A stretch of 64,000 bases of DNA from NCBI RefSeq assembly GCF_030817655.1, contig NZ_JAUSZM010000003.1, positions 3,286,001 through 3,350,000 of the forward strand. Direction: 5' to 3'. The notes under the pieces are model-generated. The model saw nothing but the letters and a program-made list of their open reading frames with translations. It was not told where the DNA came from and made no database searches. Below, one piece after another: positions 23,501 to 55,809 of this stretch. The position numbers and the translations under genes were made by a program. Numbering within the stretch: position 1 is the stretch's first letter; the number at the start of each line of letters is the position of its first letter. This DNA comes from Streptomyces sp. V4I2. Lineage in GTDB: Bacteria > Actinomycetota > Actinomycetes > Streptomycetales > Streptomycetaceae.

Positions 23501-26500
23501 AGGTCGAAGCCGTACCGTGCGGCCTTCTCCAACGCGGCGGGCAGCCCGGCCTCGTCGGTCGGTACGACGTCCAGGACCGGTACGGCCTCCGCCACCGGAA
23601 GCACCCGCTGGTACGGGCCCTCGGCATCCTCCCCGAACACCGTCCGCAGCGATTCGTGCCGTCCCACCACGTCGGCCAGGGCCGCACACAGCGCCTCCCG
23701 GTCGAGGTCGCCGGTCAACCGCAGTGAGACGGGCATGTTGTACGTCGGGCTTGGCCCCTCCAGCCTGTTGAGGAACCACAGTCGCCGCTGTGCGTACGAG
23801 ACCGGCACGCGGCCCGGCCGGGGCAGCGCTCTGACACCCTGCCGGGCGCCGCCCGCCCCGTCCAGCAGCTTCAGCATGCTGTTCACGGACCTGGCCTCGA
23901 AGGCCTGCCGGATGGTCAGCTCGAAACCGAGCGCGGCACGCACCCGACTGACCAGCCGGATGGCGAGCAGGGAGTGCCCGCCGAGCTCGAAGAAGTCGTC
24001 GTCGACACCGACGTCGGGCACGCCGAGGACATCCGCGTACAGCCCGCACAGGATCTCCGCCCGCGGATCCCCGGGCGCCCGCACCACGAGGCTCGCACCC
24101 GCGTCGGAGTAGGTGTCCGTGGCGTACTCCGGGTCGGGGAGTGCGGTGCGGTCGAGTTTGCCGTGTGCGGTCAGCGGCAGGGCGTCTACGACGACGACCG
24201 CGGCCGGGACCATGTAGTCGGGCAGCGACTCGGCGAGCGACTTGCGTACCAGCTGCGGATCCAGCGCACCCGTGCCGTCCTGCGCAACGGCATAGCCGAC
24301 CAGACGCTCCTCACGGACGACGACCGCGGCCTGCGCGATGAGCGGATGCGCCGCCAATGCCGACTGCACCTCACCCAGTTCAATACGGTAACCACGGATC
24401 TTGACCTGGTCGTCCGCCCGCCCCACATACTCCAACTGGCCCCCGCGATTCCAGCGGACCACATCCCCGGTGCGATACATCCGCGTGCCCGGGACGCCGA
24501 ACGGGTCCGCGACGAAACGCTCCGCCGTCAGACCGGGCCGGCCGAGATAACCGCGGGCCAGCACCACACCCGCCACATACAACTCACCCGGGCTACCCAC
24601 CGGCACCGGCTTCAGGGCTGCATCCAGCACATAGGTACGGGTGTTGGCGAACGGACGGCCGATCGGCACCGCACCCGACGGCGTCTCCACACCCGGCTCG
24701 AGACGGTATTCGGCACAGTTGACCGTCGCCTCCGTCGGACCATACGCATTGATCACCTGCACCTGCGGGTGAGCCTGCCGCCACGCGGCCAGCGCCTCCC
24801 CCCGCAACGCCTCACCACCGATCACCAACGTCCCCGACGGCGAAGCGCTCTCCGGAAGAGCCTCCAACAGACCCAGGTGAGAAGGCGTGACCTTCATGAA
24901 CGAGACCCCGGACACAGACTCGTCCAAGTCCCCGACCACGACCCGGCCACCAGAAACCAGCGGCGACCACAACGCCGTCACCGTCAGATCGAACGCGAAC
25001 GACGAGTGCACCAACGACACCCCCGCCGCCTGCGGATACACCTCCCGCGCCCGCACCAGATACGCCCCCACCGACCGGTGCTCAACCACCACACCCTTCG
25101 GCCGCCCCGTCGACCCCGACGTATAAATCACATACGCCGGCCACGACAACCCCACCCCAGACAGATTCCCCGCCGACACCCCACTGGTGTCAGCCTGCGC
25201 CAGCCACGCCTCATCGATCACCAGCGCGGGCGCACAGTCCTGAAGGATGTACGCGATCCGCTCCTCGGGATAACCGGGATCGACGGGCACATACGCCGCC
25301 CCCGCCTTCACCACCGCCAACAACACCGTCACCAACTCCGCAGACGCAGGCAGCACCACCGCCACCCGCGACTCCGCACCAACCCCCGCTTCCACCAACA
25401 ACCGCGCCAGCCGATTCGCCCCCGCATTCACCTCCGCATACGACAGATCCCCCACCGCCACCGCACCCGGCGTCCGCTCCACCTGCGCCTCGAACAACTG
25501 CGGCAACCCGACAACCGACACCTCCCGCCCCGTATCGATCCACTCCCCCAACACCAAACCCCGCTCAGCATCAGAGAGCACATCCACACCACCAACCCGC
25601 ACCCCCGGATCAGCAACCACCACCCCCAACACCCGCACCAACCGCTCAACCAACCCCTCAGCACTCACCACATCGAACAGATCCATGCTGAACTCCACCG
25701 CGCCGCGCATGCCGGCCGGCGTGCCGTCGGTCTCGCGCTGCTCGGAGAACCGGAAGAGCAGATCGAACTTGGCCGCGCCGAGGTCCACGGGCTCGGGTGT
25801 GACGGTGAGGCCGGGCAGGCTCCGGACGGCGTCGGCCACGGCCTGCTGGTCGAGGTTGTTGAAGACGAAGCGCACCTGGAAAAGCGGGTGTCGGGCTGCG
25901 CGGCGCTCGGGGTTGAGGACCTCCACCAGCCGCTCGAACGGCACGTCCTGGTGCGCGTACGCCGCCAGGTCCGTCTCGCGCACCCGCGCGACGAGTTCCC
26001 GGAAGGTCGGATTGCCGGACAGGTCGGTGCGCAGCACCAGCGTGTTGATGAAGAAGCCGACCAGGTCCTCCACCGCGTCGTCGGTGCGGCCCGCGATCGG
26101 GGTGCCCAGCGGGATGTCCGTGCCGGCGCCCAGCCGCGACAACAGCGTCGCAAGCGCCGCCTGCACCACCATGAAGGGGCTGGCCTGGCACTCACGAGCC
26201 AGCTCCACGAGCCGCGCGTGCAGGGCGGCCGGGATCTCGAAGGGGAGCGATCCGCCTTCGAAGGTCACGGCATCGGACCGCGGCCGGTCGGCGGGGAGTT
26301 CCAGTTCCTCGGGAAGTCCCGCCAAGGCCTGCTGCCAGTAGTCCAGTTGCCGCGAGATCGAGCTGTCGGGGTCGTCCTCGGAGCCGAGCGTCTCGCGCTG
26401 CCACAGCGTGAAGTCCGCATACTGCACCGGCAGTTCCCGCCACTCAGGGAAGGCACCCATGGTGCTCGCGCTGTAGGCCGTGGTCAGATCGCGGGCGAGC

Positions 26501-29500
26501 AGCGGCATGGACCAGCCGTCACCGACGATGTGGTGCACCAGCACCAGCAGCACGTGCTGCTCCGGGCCGAGTTCGAACAGCCGGGCCCGCACGGGTATTT
26601 CGGCCGTCAGGTCGAAACCGTACCGGGCGGCCTCCTCCAGGGCGGCGGGCAGCCCGGCCTCGTCGGTCGGTACGACGTCCAGGACCGGTACGGCCTCCGC
26701 CACCGGAAGCACTCGCTGGTAGGCGCCCTCGGCATCCTCCCCGAACACCGTCCGCAGGGACTCGTGCCGCGCGACGACCGCGCCCAGAGCCGTCCGCAGG
26801 GCATCGTGGTCCAGTGCGCCCGTCAGTCGCAAGGACACCGGCATGTTGTACGTCGGGCTCGGGCCCTCCAGCCGGTGCAGGAACCAGAGTCCGCGTTGGG
26901 CGAACGACAGCGGCACCCGGTCCGGGCGGGTGGCGGCGCGGACGACCGCCTCGCGGCCCTCGTGCGCGGTGTCGAGTGCCTTGGCGAGCGCAGCGACGGT
27001 GGGAGTGCTGAAAATCTGCCGCACGGCCAGTTCCACGCCGAGCGCGGAACGGGTCCGGCTCGCCAGGCGCGTGGCCAGCAGGGAGTGACCGCCCAGGTCG
27101 AAGAAGTTGTCGTCGACGCCGACCTGCTGCAATCCGAGCACCTCGGCGAACAGACCGCACAGGATCTCCTCGCGCGGAGAACGCGGGCTCCGCTCACGCG
27201 ACTTGACCGCGTACTCAGGTGCGGGCAGCGCCCGGCGGTCGAGTTTGCCGTGTGCGGTCAGCGGCAACGCGTCCAGGACCACGACAGCGGCCGGGACCAT
27301 GTACTCCGGCAGGGCATCGGACAGGGCTGCGCGCACGGCCCTCACGTCGACTTCGCCACCGGCCTCGGGCACCGCGTAGGCGACGAGCCGCTTGTCCCCG
27401 GTCCGGTCCTCGCGGACGATGACGGCGGCCTGCGCGATGAGCGGATGCGCCGCCAACGCCGACTGCACCTCACCCAGTTCAATACGGTAACCACGGATCT
27501 TGACCTGGTCGTCCGCCCGCCCCACATACTCCAACTGGCCCCCGCGATTCCAGCGGACCACATCCCCGGTGCGATACATCCGCGTGCCCGGGACGCCGAA
27601 CGGGTCCGCGACGAAACGCTCCGCCGTCAGACCGGGCCGGCCGAGATAACCACGGGCCAGCACCACACCCGCCACATACAACTCACCCGGAGTACCCACC
27701 GGCACCGGATTCAGGGCTGCATCCAGCACATACGTACGGGTGTTGGCGAACGGACGGCCGATCGGCACCGCACCCGACGGCGTCTCCACACCCGGCTCCA
27801 ACCGGAACTCGGCACAGTTGACCGTCGCCTCCGTCGGACCATACGCATTGATCACCTCGACGCCGGGATGAGCCTGCCGCCACGCGGCCAGCGCCTCACC
27901 CCGCAACGCCTCACCACCGATCACCAACGTCCCCGACGGCGACGCGCTCTCCGGAAGAGCCTCCAACAGACCCAGGTGAGAAGGCGTGACCTTCATGAAC
28001 GAGACCCCGGACACAGACTCGTCCAAGTCCCCGACCACGACCCGGCCACCAGAAACCAGCGGCGACCACAACGCCGTCACCGTCAGATCGAACGCGAACG
28101 ACGAGTGCACCAACGACACCCCCGCCGCCTGCGGATACACCTCCCGCGCCCGCACCAGATACGCCCCCACCGACCGGTGCTCAACCACCACACCCTTCGG
28201 CCGCCCCGTCGACCCCGACGTATAAATCACATACGCCGGCCACGACAACCCCACCCCAGACAGATTCCCCGCCGACACCCCACTGGTGTCAGCCTGCGCC
28301 AGCCACGCCTCATCGATCACCAGCGCGGGCGCACAGTCCTGAAGGATGTACGCGATCCGCTCCTCGGGATAACCGGGATCGACGGGCACATACGCCGCCC
28401 CCGCCTTCACCACCGCCAACAACACCGTCACCAACTCCGCAGACGCAGGCAGCACCACCGCCACCCGCGACTCCGCACCAACCCCCGCTTCCACCAACAA
28501 CCGCGCCAGCCGATTCGCCCCCGCATTCACCTCCGCATACGACAGATCCCCCACCGCCACCGCATCCGGAGTCCTGGCCACCTGCGCCTCGAACAACTGC
28601 GGCAACCCGACAACCGACACCTCCCGCCCCGTATCGATCCACTCCCCCAACACCAAACCCCGCTCAGCATCAGAGAGCACATCCACACCACCAACCCGCA
28701 CCCCCGGATCAGCAACCACCACCCCCAACACCCGCACCAACCGCTCAACCAACCCCTCAGCCGACTCCCGGTCGACGAGGTCGGGCTGGAAGTCCAGGCG
28801 GAAGCGGAGGTCCGTGCCGGGGTGGGCGACCAGGCCGTAGGTGTAGTGCATCGCGGAGCGGCTCTGGGCGGATGCCAGGCGCAGGTCGCTCTCGTCGGCC
28901 GAGGTGTCGAGGCCGGCGCTGTCGAGGGGGTAGTTCTCGAAGACCATCGAGGTGTCGAACAACTCCCCCTTTCCGATGGCGCGTTGGAGGTCGGCGAGGC
29001 CGATGTACTGATGGTCCAGGAGCGCGGACTGCTCGCGCTGGAGGCGCCGCAGCAGGTCGCCGACGGTTTCCGCGGGGTCCGTCCGCAGTCTCAGGGGCAG
29101 GGTGTTGATGAACAGGCCCACCATGTCCTCGACGCCCGGCAGGTCGGCGGGGCGGCCGGAAACGGTCACGCCGAACACGACGTCGTCGCGGTCGAGCAGG
29201 CGGGACAGTACGAGGCCCCAGGCGCCCTGGACCACGGTGTTGAGTGTGACGCCGAGTTCGCGGGCCCGCTCGGTGAGCCGGCGGGTGGTGTCGGCGGGCA
29301 GTCCGAACTCGACCTTGTCCGGGACGACCGGGGTTCGGCCGGGGACGGCGGGGGCGATCCGGGCCGGCTCCTCGAAGTCCTCGAAGACCCGGTGCCATGC
29401 GGCGAGCGCGGCGTCCCGGTCGCGGCCGGCGAGCCAGGCGAGGTAGTCGCGGTAGGGGCGGATCCGGGGCAGGCCGGACACGTCGCCGCCCGAGACGTAC

Positions 29501-30002
29501 AGGGTGAGGAGTTCGCGCAGCACGACGGGCAGGGACCAGCCGTCCAGGACGGCGTGGTGCACGGCGAGCGCGAGGCGGTGCCGGTCGGGGGTGAGGCGCA
29601 GCAGGGTGAACCGCAGCAGCGGCGGCCGCCCCACGTCGAAGCGGCGGGCGCGGTCCTCGACGACGATCCGCTCGGCCTCGCGCTCACGGTCGGCCTCGGG
29701 CAGTGCGGAGAGGTCCGTCTCGGTCCAGTCCGGCGGGGCGTCGCGCAGGACCACCTGGACCCACTCGCCGGACGTGCGCTGCCGGAACCCCGCGCGGAGG
29801 TTGGTGTGGCGCTGTACCAGGGTCCGGGCGGCCGTGTGCAGCGCGGTGGAGTCCAGGGGGCCGTCGACGTCGAAGACGAGCTGAACGGTGTAGATGTCTG
29901 CGCCGCGGTCGTCGTACACGCTGTGGAAGATGAGACCTTCCTGCAGCGGCGACAGGGGCAGGATGTCCTCGATGGAGCGGGACTTACGGCTCACGGCTTT
30001 CC

Positions 30003-30006
<4 letters not shown>
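12988..30006 (-). CDS. Non-ribosomal peptide synthetase NRPS2: modules 7-11 (Asp-Asp-Pro-Gly-D-Asp)
   Basis: A 5672-aa synthetase with five modules ending in an epimerase: C7-A7-T7, C8-A8-T8, C9-A9-T9, C10-A10-T10, C11-A11-T11-E11. Pockets read by eye: DLTKVGAVNK (Asp) for A7, A8 and A11; DVQYAAHVVK (Pro) for A9; DILQLGVIWK (Gly) for A10. The start is GTG at 30006, overlapping the NRPS1 stop; an in-frame GTG at 29994 also has a good AGGA upstream. C7 opens with [18 protein letters not shown], the DCL class matching the E domain that ends NRPS1. The basic N-terminus ([11 protein letters not shown]) and the C-terminal [20 protein letters not shown] look like docking elements. The three Asp adenylation regions are nearly identical at DNA level and have foreign codon use. 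The protein makes most of the acidic core of the peptide. Confidence 0.94.
14722..16290 (-). repeat. Asp adenylation cassette, copy in module 11
   Basis: Nearly identical over about 1569 bp to 24124-25692 at a constant offset of 9402 bases. Differences are patchy, the main block being about 15751-15890. On the coding strand the 15,900-16,260 part uses many T- and G-ending codons (GAT, GGT, GTT, TTG), unlike flanking NRPS sequence. Confidence 0.85.
17526..20645 (-). other. Module 10: C-A(Gly)-T
   Basis: C10 starts [18 protein letters not shown] with HHIAGDG. The pocket D-I-L-Q-L-G-V-I-W-K matches the glycine code with one conservative change. T carries LGGHSLL. The residue is glycine, directly after the Pro module. 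Confidence 0.85.
20646..23820 (-). other. Module 9: C-A(Pro)-T
   Basis: C9 starts [18 protein letters not shown] with HHICGDG. The pocket D-V-Q-Y-A-A-H-V-V-K agrees with known proline codes except at 278 and 299. LYAPNLVV and [11 protein letters not shown] are typical of proline/pipecolate activating domains. T carries LGGHSLL. This module explains the dedicated proBAC genes. Confidence 0.85.
23821..26925 (-). other. Module 8: C-A(Asp)-T
   Basis: C8 starts [18 protein letters not shown] with HHIVGDG. The pocket D-L-T-K-V-G-A-V-N-K is Asp type, and the A region is an almost exact DNA copy of that in module 11. T carries LGGHSLLAI. Confidence 0.85.
24124..25692 (-). repeat. Asp adenylation cassette, copy in module 8
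   Basis: Shares the cassette of module 11 end to end, and from 24326 to 25661 also matches module 7 (27425-28760) at a constant offset of 3099 bases. It agrees with module 7 in the block where module 11 differs, so the copies have exchanged sequence recently. Confidence 0.85.
26926..30006 (-). other. Module 7: C(DCL)-A(Asp)-T
   Basis: C7 is of the class that accepts a D-configured donor ([12 protein letters not shown]) and has HHAVLDG. The A pocket is D-L-T-K-V-G-A-V-N-K (Asp). T carries LGGHSLL. It joins the first aspartate to the D-residue delivered by module 6 of NRPS1. Confidence 0.85.
27425..28760 (-). repeat. Asp adenylation cassette, copy in module 7
   Basis: About 1336 bp nearly identical to the module 8 copy. 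The match stops on one side inside the A-domain C-terminal region and on the other at the C-A junction, so it covers the substrate-binding core. Confidence 0.85.
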
Positions 30007-51782
<21,776 letters not shown>

Positions 51783-51858
51783 GGGCTTCCCATCCCCCAG
51801 GGCGCTGCGGACTGCGTGGAACTGCGGTGCGTGAATGCGTGCGGGTGCGGTGCGCGGC

Positions 51859-52149
51859 TCAGGCAGCGCCGCTGCGGGCACGCTCCTCGCCGATGGCGGC
51901 GAGGAGGGCCTCGATCGTGGGGTTGTCCCACATCATCGTCGGGTCGACCGCGAAGCCGAGGTGGTCCTCGATCTCGGCGGCGACGGACAGCGCGTACACC
52001 GAATCGAGGCCGTAGTCGCTGAGCGGCACGTCGGGCCGGATGTCGGCGGCCGGCATCCTCAGGTGCTCGGCGACCCGGGCCACCAGCCAGTCCTGCAGGT
52101 CGTCGTTGTCGGCGGAGTCGGTCATGCTCAGGGCGGTGCTTTCGGACAT
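51859..52149 (-). CDS. Acyl carrier protein for lipid initiation
   Basis: A 96-aa acidic carrier protein. [16 protein letters not shown] is the phosphopantetheine site, with the modified serine near residue 50, followed by a helix typical of ACPs. The ATG at 52149 follows GGAGACCCC at good spacing. It lies between the acyl-CoA dehydrogenase pair and NRPS1, the usual place for the discrete ACP that receives the fatty acid from an acyl-AMP ligase and presents it to the starter C domain (as DptF does in daptomycin biosynthesis). The dehydrogenases may act on the ACP-bound chain. The gene ends 76 bases before the chosen NRPS1 start. Confidence 0.93.
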   Translation of the reverse strand: MSESTALSMTDSADNDDLQDWLVARVAEHLRMPAADIRPDVPLSDYGLDSVYALSVAAEIEDHLGFAVDPTMMWDNPTIEALLAAIGEERARSGAA

Positions 52150-52220
52150 GGGGTCTCCAGTCGCGATACGTGGTGGGACAGCGGTCGGGCGACACCGGAC
52201 GGCGCCGGCCCGTGGTCGTG

Positions 52221-52238
52221 CTCGGGCCGGGGCCCGAG
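52221..52238. other. Perfect 18-bp palindrome between the second dehydrogenase and ACP genes
   Basis: Bases 52221-52228 pair with 52231-52238 across two bases, in the 109-bp gap upstream of the ACP gene. It could be an RNA-processing or partial-termination hairpin that sets ACP/NRPS levels, or a protein-binding site; I see no further support. Confidence 0.35.
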
Positions 52239-52257
52239 ACCGGTGGGTCGGGTGTGT

Positions 52258-53997
52258 TCAGCCGTGGGAGCCGGCGAGTGGCCGGGGCAGCATTCCGAGG
52301 CCCTTGGAGCGGGCACAGCGGTCCAGCAGTTCGTCCCACAGCGGCTGTTCGAGGTGGCCGGGCAGGGAGGGGCGGGGCGTGCCGAGCGGAGTGCGCAGCC
52401 GGTGGAGGGCCGCGGCCGCCCAGGCGGGATCGGCCAGGAAGGCGGCGTCGGTGCCCCGGGCGTGCCGCCAGGTCTCGAAGCAGGCGGCAGCGACGAGGAT
52501 CTTCACATAGCGGGTGGTGAGGTCGTAGGTGTGCGAGCCGGCGCCGACCGACAGCTCGGCCGGCGAGAGCGACACGCACTCCTCGGCGAGGTCGACGAGT
52601 TCGCCGGCGAAGTGCTCGCCGTGCGCGCGCAGCGCGGTGTACGCCGGTCCGGTGCCGTTCGGCATGGCGGCGAGCCCGGCGGCCAGCGAGGTGCTCAGGC
52701 TCTCGCGGCCCGCGGCGCTGATGACGAGCTGCCGGAAGTCGAACGCCGGAAGGTCGGCGCCGGGGCGGAACAGCTCGGCCGGTGCGCCGGTCTCGCCGAG
52801 CCAGGACCGCCGGGCGAGCAGGGGCAGTTGGGGCAGCAGCGACACCTGGCAGGCGGCGCGCGCCGCGTGCCCGAAGCCCGCGGGCTGGATGTCGCGCAGC
52901 AGTTTCTGGAAGCCCGCGGCCGGTCCCTCACGCAGGTAGAAGTGAGCGCCCAGCACGGCCGAGAGCTGGTTCATCACGTCCATCAGGGTCTTGGACACGA
53001 AGAACTTCACGGCCAGCGCGTAGATCGGGGTCTGCGCCGGCAGCAGGTGCAGCGCCCGGGTCGCCACGGTCGCGAAGCAGTCGGCGGTCAGCAGATCCGA
53101 GTACGCGGCGGCGAGCACCGAGCGGATGTGCGGGAGATCGGCGGCCGTACGACCGTACAGTCGCCGGCCCCTGACGTGGCTGAGGGTGGTGCGCAGTGCC
53201 GAGTCGACGACACCGGTGAACATCGACACGAGGGTGGTGCGGGTGACCGGGAAGGACCGCAGCGCGTTCTCCAGCCCGTGGCCCATGGTGCCGAGGACGG
53301 CGCTCTCGGGCAGCGGGCAGTCCCGGAACTCGATGCCGCCCAGTTGCACTCCGCGCATGCCGCTGGTGCGGTAGCGGGGCAGGTGGGTCAGGTGTCCGCC
53401 GGGCAACCGGGACTTGTCGACGTACAGCTGGGAGTGGCTGCGGCTACCGGGGCGCTGTGCGGTGCGGGCGAAGACCACCAGCGCCTCGGCGCGCCGGACG
53501 TTGGTGATGATCTCCTTGCGGCCGTTGAGGACGAGACCGGCCGGTCCGGGCAGCGCGGTGAACTCGGTGCCCGCCATGTCGTTGCCGTGCGCCAGCTCGT
53601 GGTAGGCGACGGCCACCCGGCGGCCGGAGCACAGCAGTTCGGCGGCGTGGCGGCACTGCTCCTCGTCGCCCGCGGTCCACAGGTTGACGCCCGCGATGAA
53701 CGAGCTGGCGCCGTAGCCCAGTCCGAGGCAGGGGTCGCGCCGGTAGACCGAGCGCATGATCTCCACGAGGTGGTCGAGCCGGTCGAGCCGGCCGCCGAAC
53801 GCCGTGGGCACGAACTCGGCGCCCAGTCCGTACTCGTGGAGCGCCTGTTCCCCGGCCTCGAACATCTCGCCGCGCTCGTCGGCTTCGAGTACGGCCCGCA
53901 GGCCGAGCGGGTTGTCGTCGGCGAAGGGGTCGCCGAGCGCGGACTCCAGGGCGTGCAGTCGCGCGGGCCCGGCGGTGGTGGCGAGTGCCGTGGTCAC
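52258..53997 (-). CDS. Acyl-CoA dehydrogenase-like protein, partner of the upstream dehydrogenase
   Basis: A 579-aa member of the acyl-CoA dehydrogenase superfamily, starting with GTG at 53997 inside the stop codon of the upstream paralogue (GTGA). YHELAHGNDMAGTEF and GLVLNGRKEIITNVRRA correspond to the middle-domain FAD/substrate segments (compare SWALTERDHGSDL and DGEKWLINNATR in its partner). At the position of the partner's Asp369 (VAVFDGST) this protein has PAGFGHAA, placing His377 where the active-site carboxylate base belongs. Pairs of such enzymes occur in ramoplanin- and enduracidin-type lipopeptide clusters, where they are thought to desaturate the acyl chain. It may be a non-catalytic or altered subunit of a mixed complex. 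The true substrate (ACP- or CoA-linked) is not shown by the sequence. Confidence 0.85.
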   Translation of the reverse strand: MTTALATTAGPARLHALESALGDPFADDNPLGLRAVLEADERGEMFEAGEQALHEYGLGAEFVPTAFGGRLDRLDHLVEIMRSVYRRDPCLGLGYGASSFIAGVNLWTAGDEEQCRHAAELLCSGRRVAVAYHELAHGNDMAGTEFTALPGPAGLVLNGRKEIITNVRRAEALVVFARTAQRPGSRSHSQLYVDKSRLPGGHLTHLPRYRTSGMRGVQLGGIEFRDCPLPESAVLGTMGHGLENALRSFPVTRTTLVSMFTGVVDSALRTTLSHVRGRRLYGRTAADLPHIRSVLAAAYSDLLTADCFATVATRALHLLPAQTPIYALAVKFFVSKTLMDVMNQLSAVLGAHFYLREGPAAGFQKLLRDIQPAGFGHAARAACQVSLLPQLPLLARRSWLGETGAPAELFRPGADLPAFDFRQLVISAAGRESLSTSLAAGLAAMPNGTGPAYTALRAHGEHFAGELVDLAEECVSLSPAELSVGAGSHTYDLTTRYVKILVAAACFETWRHARGTDAAFLADPAWAAAALHRLRTPLGTPRPSLPGHLEQPLWDELLDRCARSKGLGMLPRPLAGSHG

Positions 53998-55697
53998 TGG
54001 ACGCCTCCCTGCGCGTGGTGGGCCGGCAACGACAGCGGCGCGCTGTCGGTCGTGGCGAGCAGCCGGTCGGCCAGCCGGTCGAAGGCGGTGGCCCGCGTCT
54101 CGTCGACGGCGATGCCGAGCCGGTTGAGGACGAGGGTGAGGCCGGCCTGGAGCCACAGCCCGTCGTACGCGGTGCGGGCGCTGTCCAGCCACAGGTGCAC
54201 CAGGGCCGCGGCGGCGAAGCACAGCTCGTACTGGGCCGCCAGGTCGAAGGCGGACTGCGGGACGTCCCGGACCGTGCGCTCCTGGTGCTCCATACCGGTG
54301 TGCACGGCTTCGGCGAGACCGGTGAGCTCGTCCGCCATGCGGGCCGCCTCGGGCGGCAGTTGCCCCTGGCGGACACCGGCGCGGAGCCGGTCCAGTGCTT
54401 CCGGCAGCAGTTGTACGAGGCTGCAGCCCCCGGTCGACAGCAGCCGCAGCCGGCCCGGGTCGAAGGGGCGTGGTGGGCTGCCCGGCAGCGTCGCGGTGAC
54501 GGCGTCCCGGTCGGCCGTGCCGCGGTGCCAGGACCGGGCCAGGACCGGGAAGTGGTCGATGAGCAGGCTGCGGTTGACGGCAGTGCTGCCGTCGAAGACG
54601 GCGACGATGCGGTGGTCGCGGTCGAGCTTGGCGAAGGCACCGTCGAGGTAGGTGTCGCTCAGGAAGCTCCGGACGCCGAGCAGTTCGCTCAGCTGGTCGA
54701 GGGTGTCCTGGGCGAGCGTCGGCACGAGCGCCTTGGTGACGGACGCGATGACGCTCATCTCGGGGGTCAGCGTGTGGATGGCGCGGGCGGCCACGGTGGT
54801 GACGGCCTCGGCGACGATCAGCCCGGCACCGGCCTCGCCCAGGATGCGGCGTACGCGCGGCAGGTCGCTGAGCCGGCGCCCGTAGAGGTGGCGGCCGAGC
54901 GCGTACTCCGTGGCGATCCGCAGCCCGTGGTCGAGTGCGCCGAGCGACAGTGCGGTGCACACGGTGCGGGTCAGCTGAAGGGTCTTGAGAACCGTTTCCG
55001 CTCCGGTTCCGGCCGCACCGACCAGTGCCTCCTCGGGCACCACGGCGCCGTCGAAGGCGATGCCGCTGATGTCGGCCCCCCGGATGCCGTGGGTTCGCAC
55101 CTTGGGCAGCGGCCGGTGGCTGCCGGGGGCCAGCCGGTCCTTGTCGACCAGGAAGAGACTGAAGCCACGGGGGCCGCCCCGCTCGTCGGTGCGGGCGAGG
55201 ACGCACAGGAACCGACCCCGCGTCGCGTTGTTGATGAGCCACTTCTCCCCGTCGAGCCGCCATCCGCCCTCGGTTCGACGGGCGGTGAGCTCTCCGGCGA
55301 GCAGGTCGCTGCCGTGGTCGCGCTCGGTCAGGGCCCAGGAGGCCACGGCACCGGCGCGTACGTCCGCGGCGAGACCGGCCGCCTGGGCGGGGCTGCCCGC
55401 GACCTGGACGGGGGCGGTGCCGAGGAATGTCTTGCCGTGTGCGACCGCCACCGTCAGGTCGCGGCGGGCCACGGTGCGCAGGAGCTGGACGAGTTCGACA
55501 TGGTCGTGCAGGAGGCCGCCGTGGCGGGCGTCGACGTAGTGGGCGGCGAGGCCGAAGTCGTCGAGCGCGCGGCAGGCCTCGGCGGGAAACCGCTCCTCGC
55601 GGTCCAGGGCGGCCATCGCGCCGGGGCTGAAGACGCCGTCGCCGGAGTCGGATTGTCGCAGGAACTGGTCGAGTCTGAGCACAGAGCTGTGCGGCAC
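53994..55697 (-). CDS. Acyl-CoA dehydrogenase (lipid tail desaturation)
   Basis: A 567-aa FAD-dependent dehydrogenase, longer than the ~380-aa standard family because of an extra C-terminal helical region, as in lipopeptide-cluster relatives. ASWALTERDHGSD and DGEKWLINNATRGRF are the flavin/substrate motifs. GRHLYGRRLSDLPRVR lies in the C-terminal domain. VAVFDGSTAVNRS places Asp369 at the site where glutamate usually acts as the base. The GTG start (55697) follows GGGGGATTCACC. It lies between the acyl-AMP ligase and its paralogue, with which it is translationally coupled. Expected role: introduction of one or two double bases in the fatty acyl chain loaded on the ACP, giving a 2-enoyl or 2,4-dienoyl tail. 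The number of double bonds is inferred from the two-gene arrangement. Confidence 0.88.
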   Translation of the reverse strand: MPHSSVLRLDQFLRQSDSGDGVFSPGAMAALDREERFPAEACRALDDFGLAAHYVDARHGGLLHDHVELVQLLRTVARRDLTVAVAHGKTFLGTAPVQVAGSPAQAAGLAADVRAGAVASWALTERDHGSDLLAGELTARRTEGGWRLDGEKWLINNATRGRFLCVLARTDERGGPRGFSLFLVDKDRLAPGSHRPLPKVRTHGIRGADISGIAFDGAVVPEEALVGAAGTGAETVLKTLQLTRTVCTALSLGALDHGLRIATEYALGRHLYGRRLSDLPRVRRILGEAGAGLIVAEAVTTVAARAIHTLTPEMSVIASVTKALVPTLAQDTLDQLSELLGVRSFLSDTYLDGAFAKLDRDHRIVAVFDGSTAVNRSLLIDHFPVLARSWHRGTADRDAVTATLPGSPPRPFDPGRLRLLSTGGCSLVQLLPEALDRLRAGVRQGQLPPEAARMADELTGLAEAVHTGMEHQERTVRDVPQSAFDLAAQYELCFAAAALVHLWLDSARTAYDGLWLQAGLTLVLNRLGIAVDETRATAFDRLADRLLATTDSAPLSLPAHHAQGGVQ

Positions 55698-55809
55698 GGT
55701 GAATCCCCCGTTGTGTGGCTCCCCGGGGCCTGGCGGCGCTCAGGGAACTGTTCGTGATCCGGCGCGTGCCCGGTCGTGCGTGCGGGTCGGCCGGTGGTGT
55801 GCGGTGTGG

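Noticed and set aside
53998..55263. Upstream extension of the second dehydrogenase to 55263 (1001 aa)
   Set aside because: The added part lies out of frame over the first dehydrogenase and has no motif. The GTG at 53997 overlaps the upstream stop and starts the homologous region.
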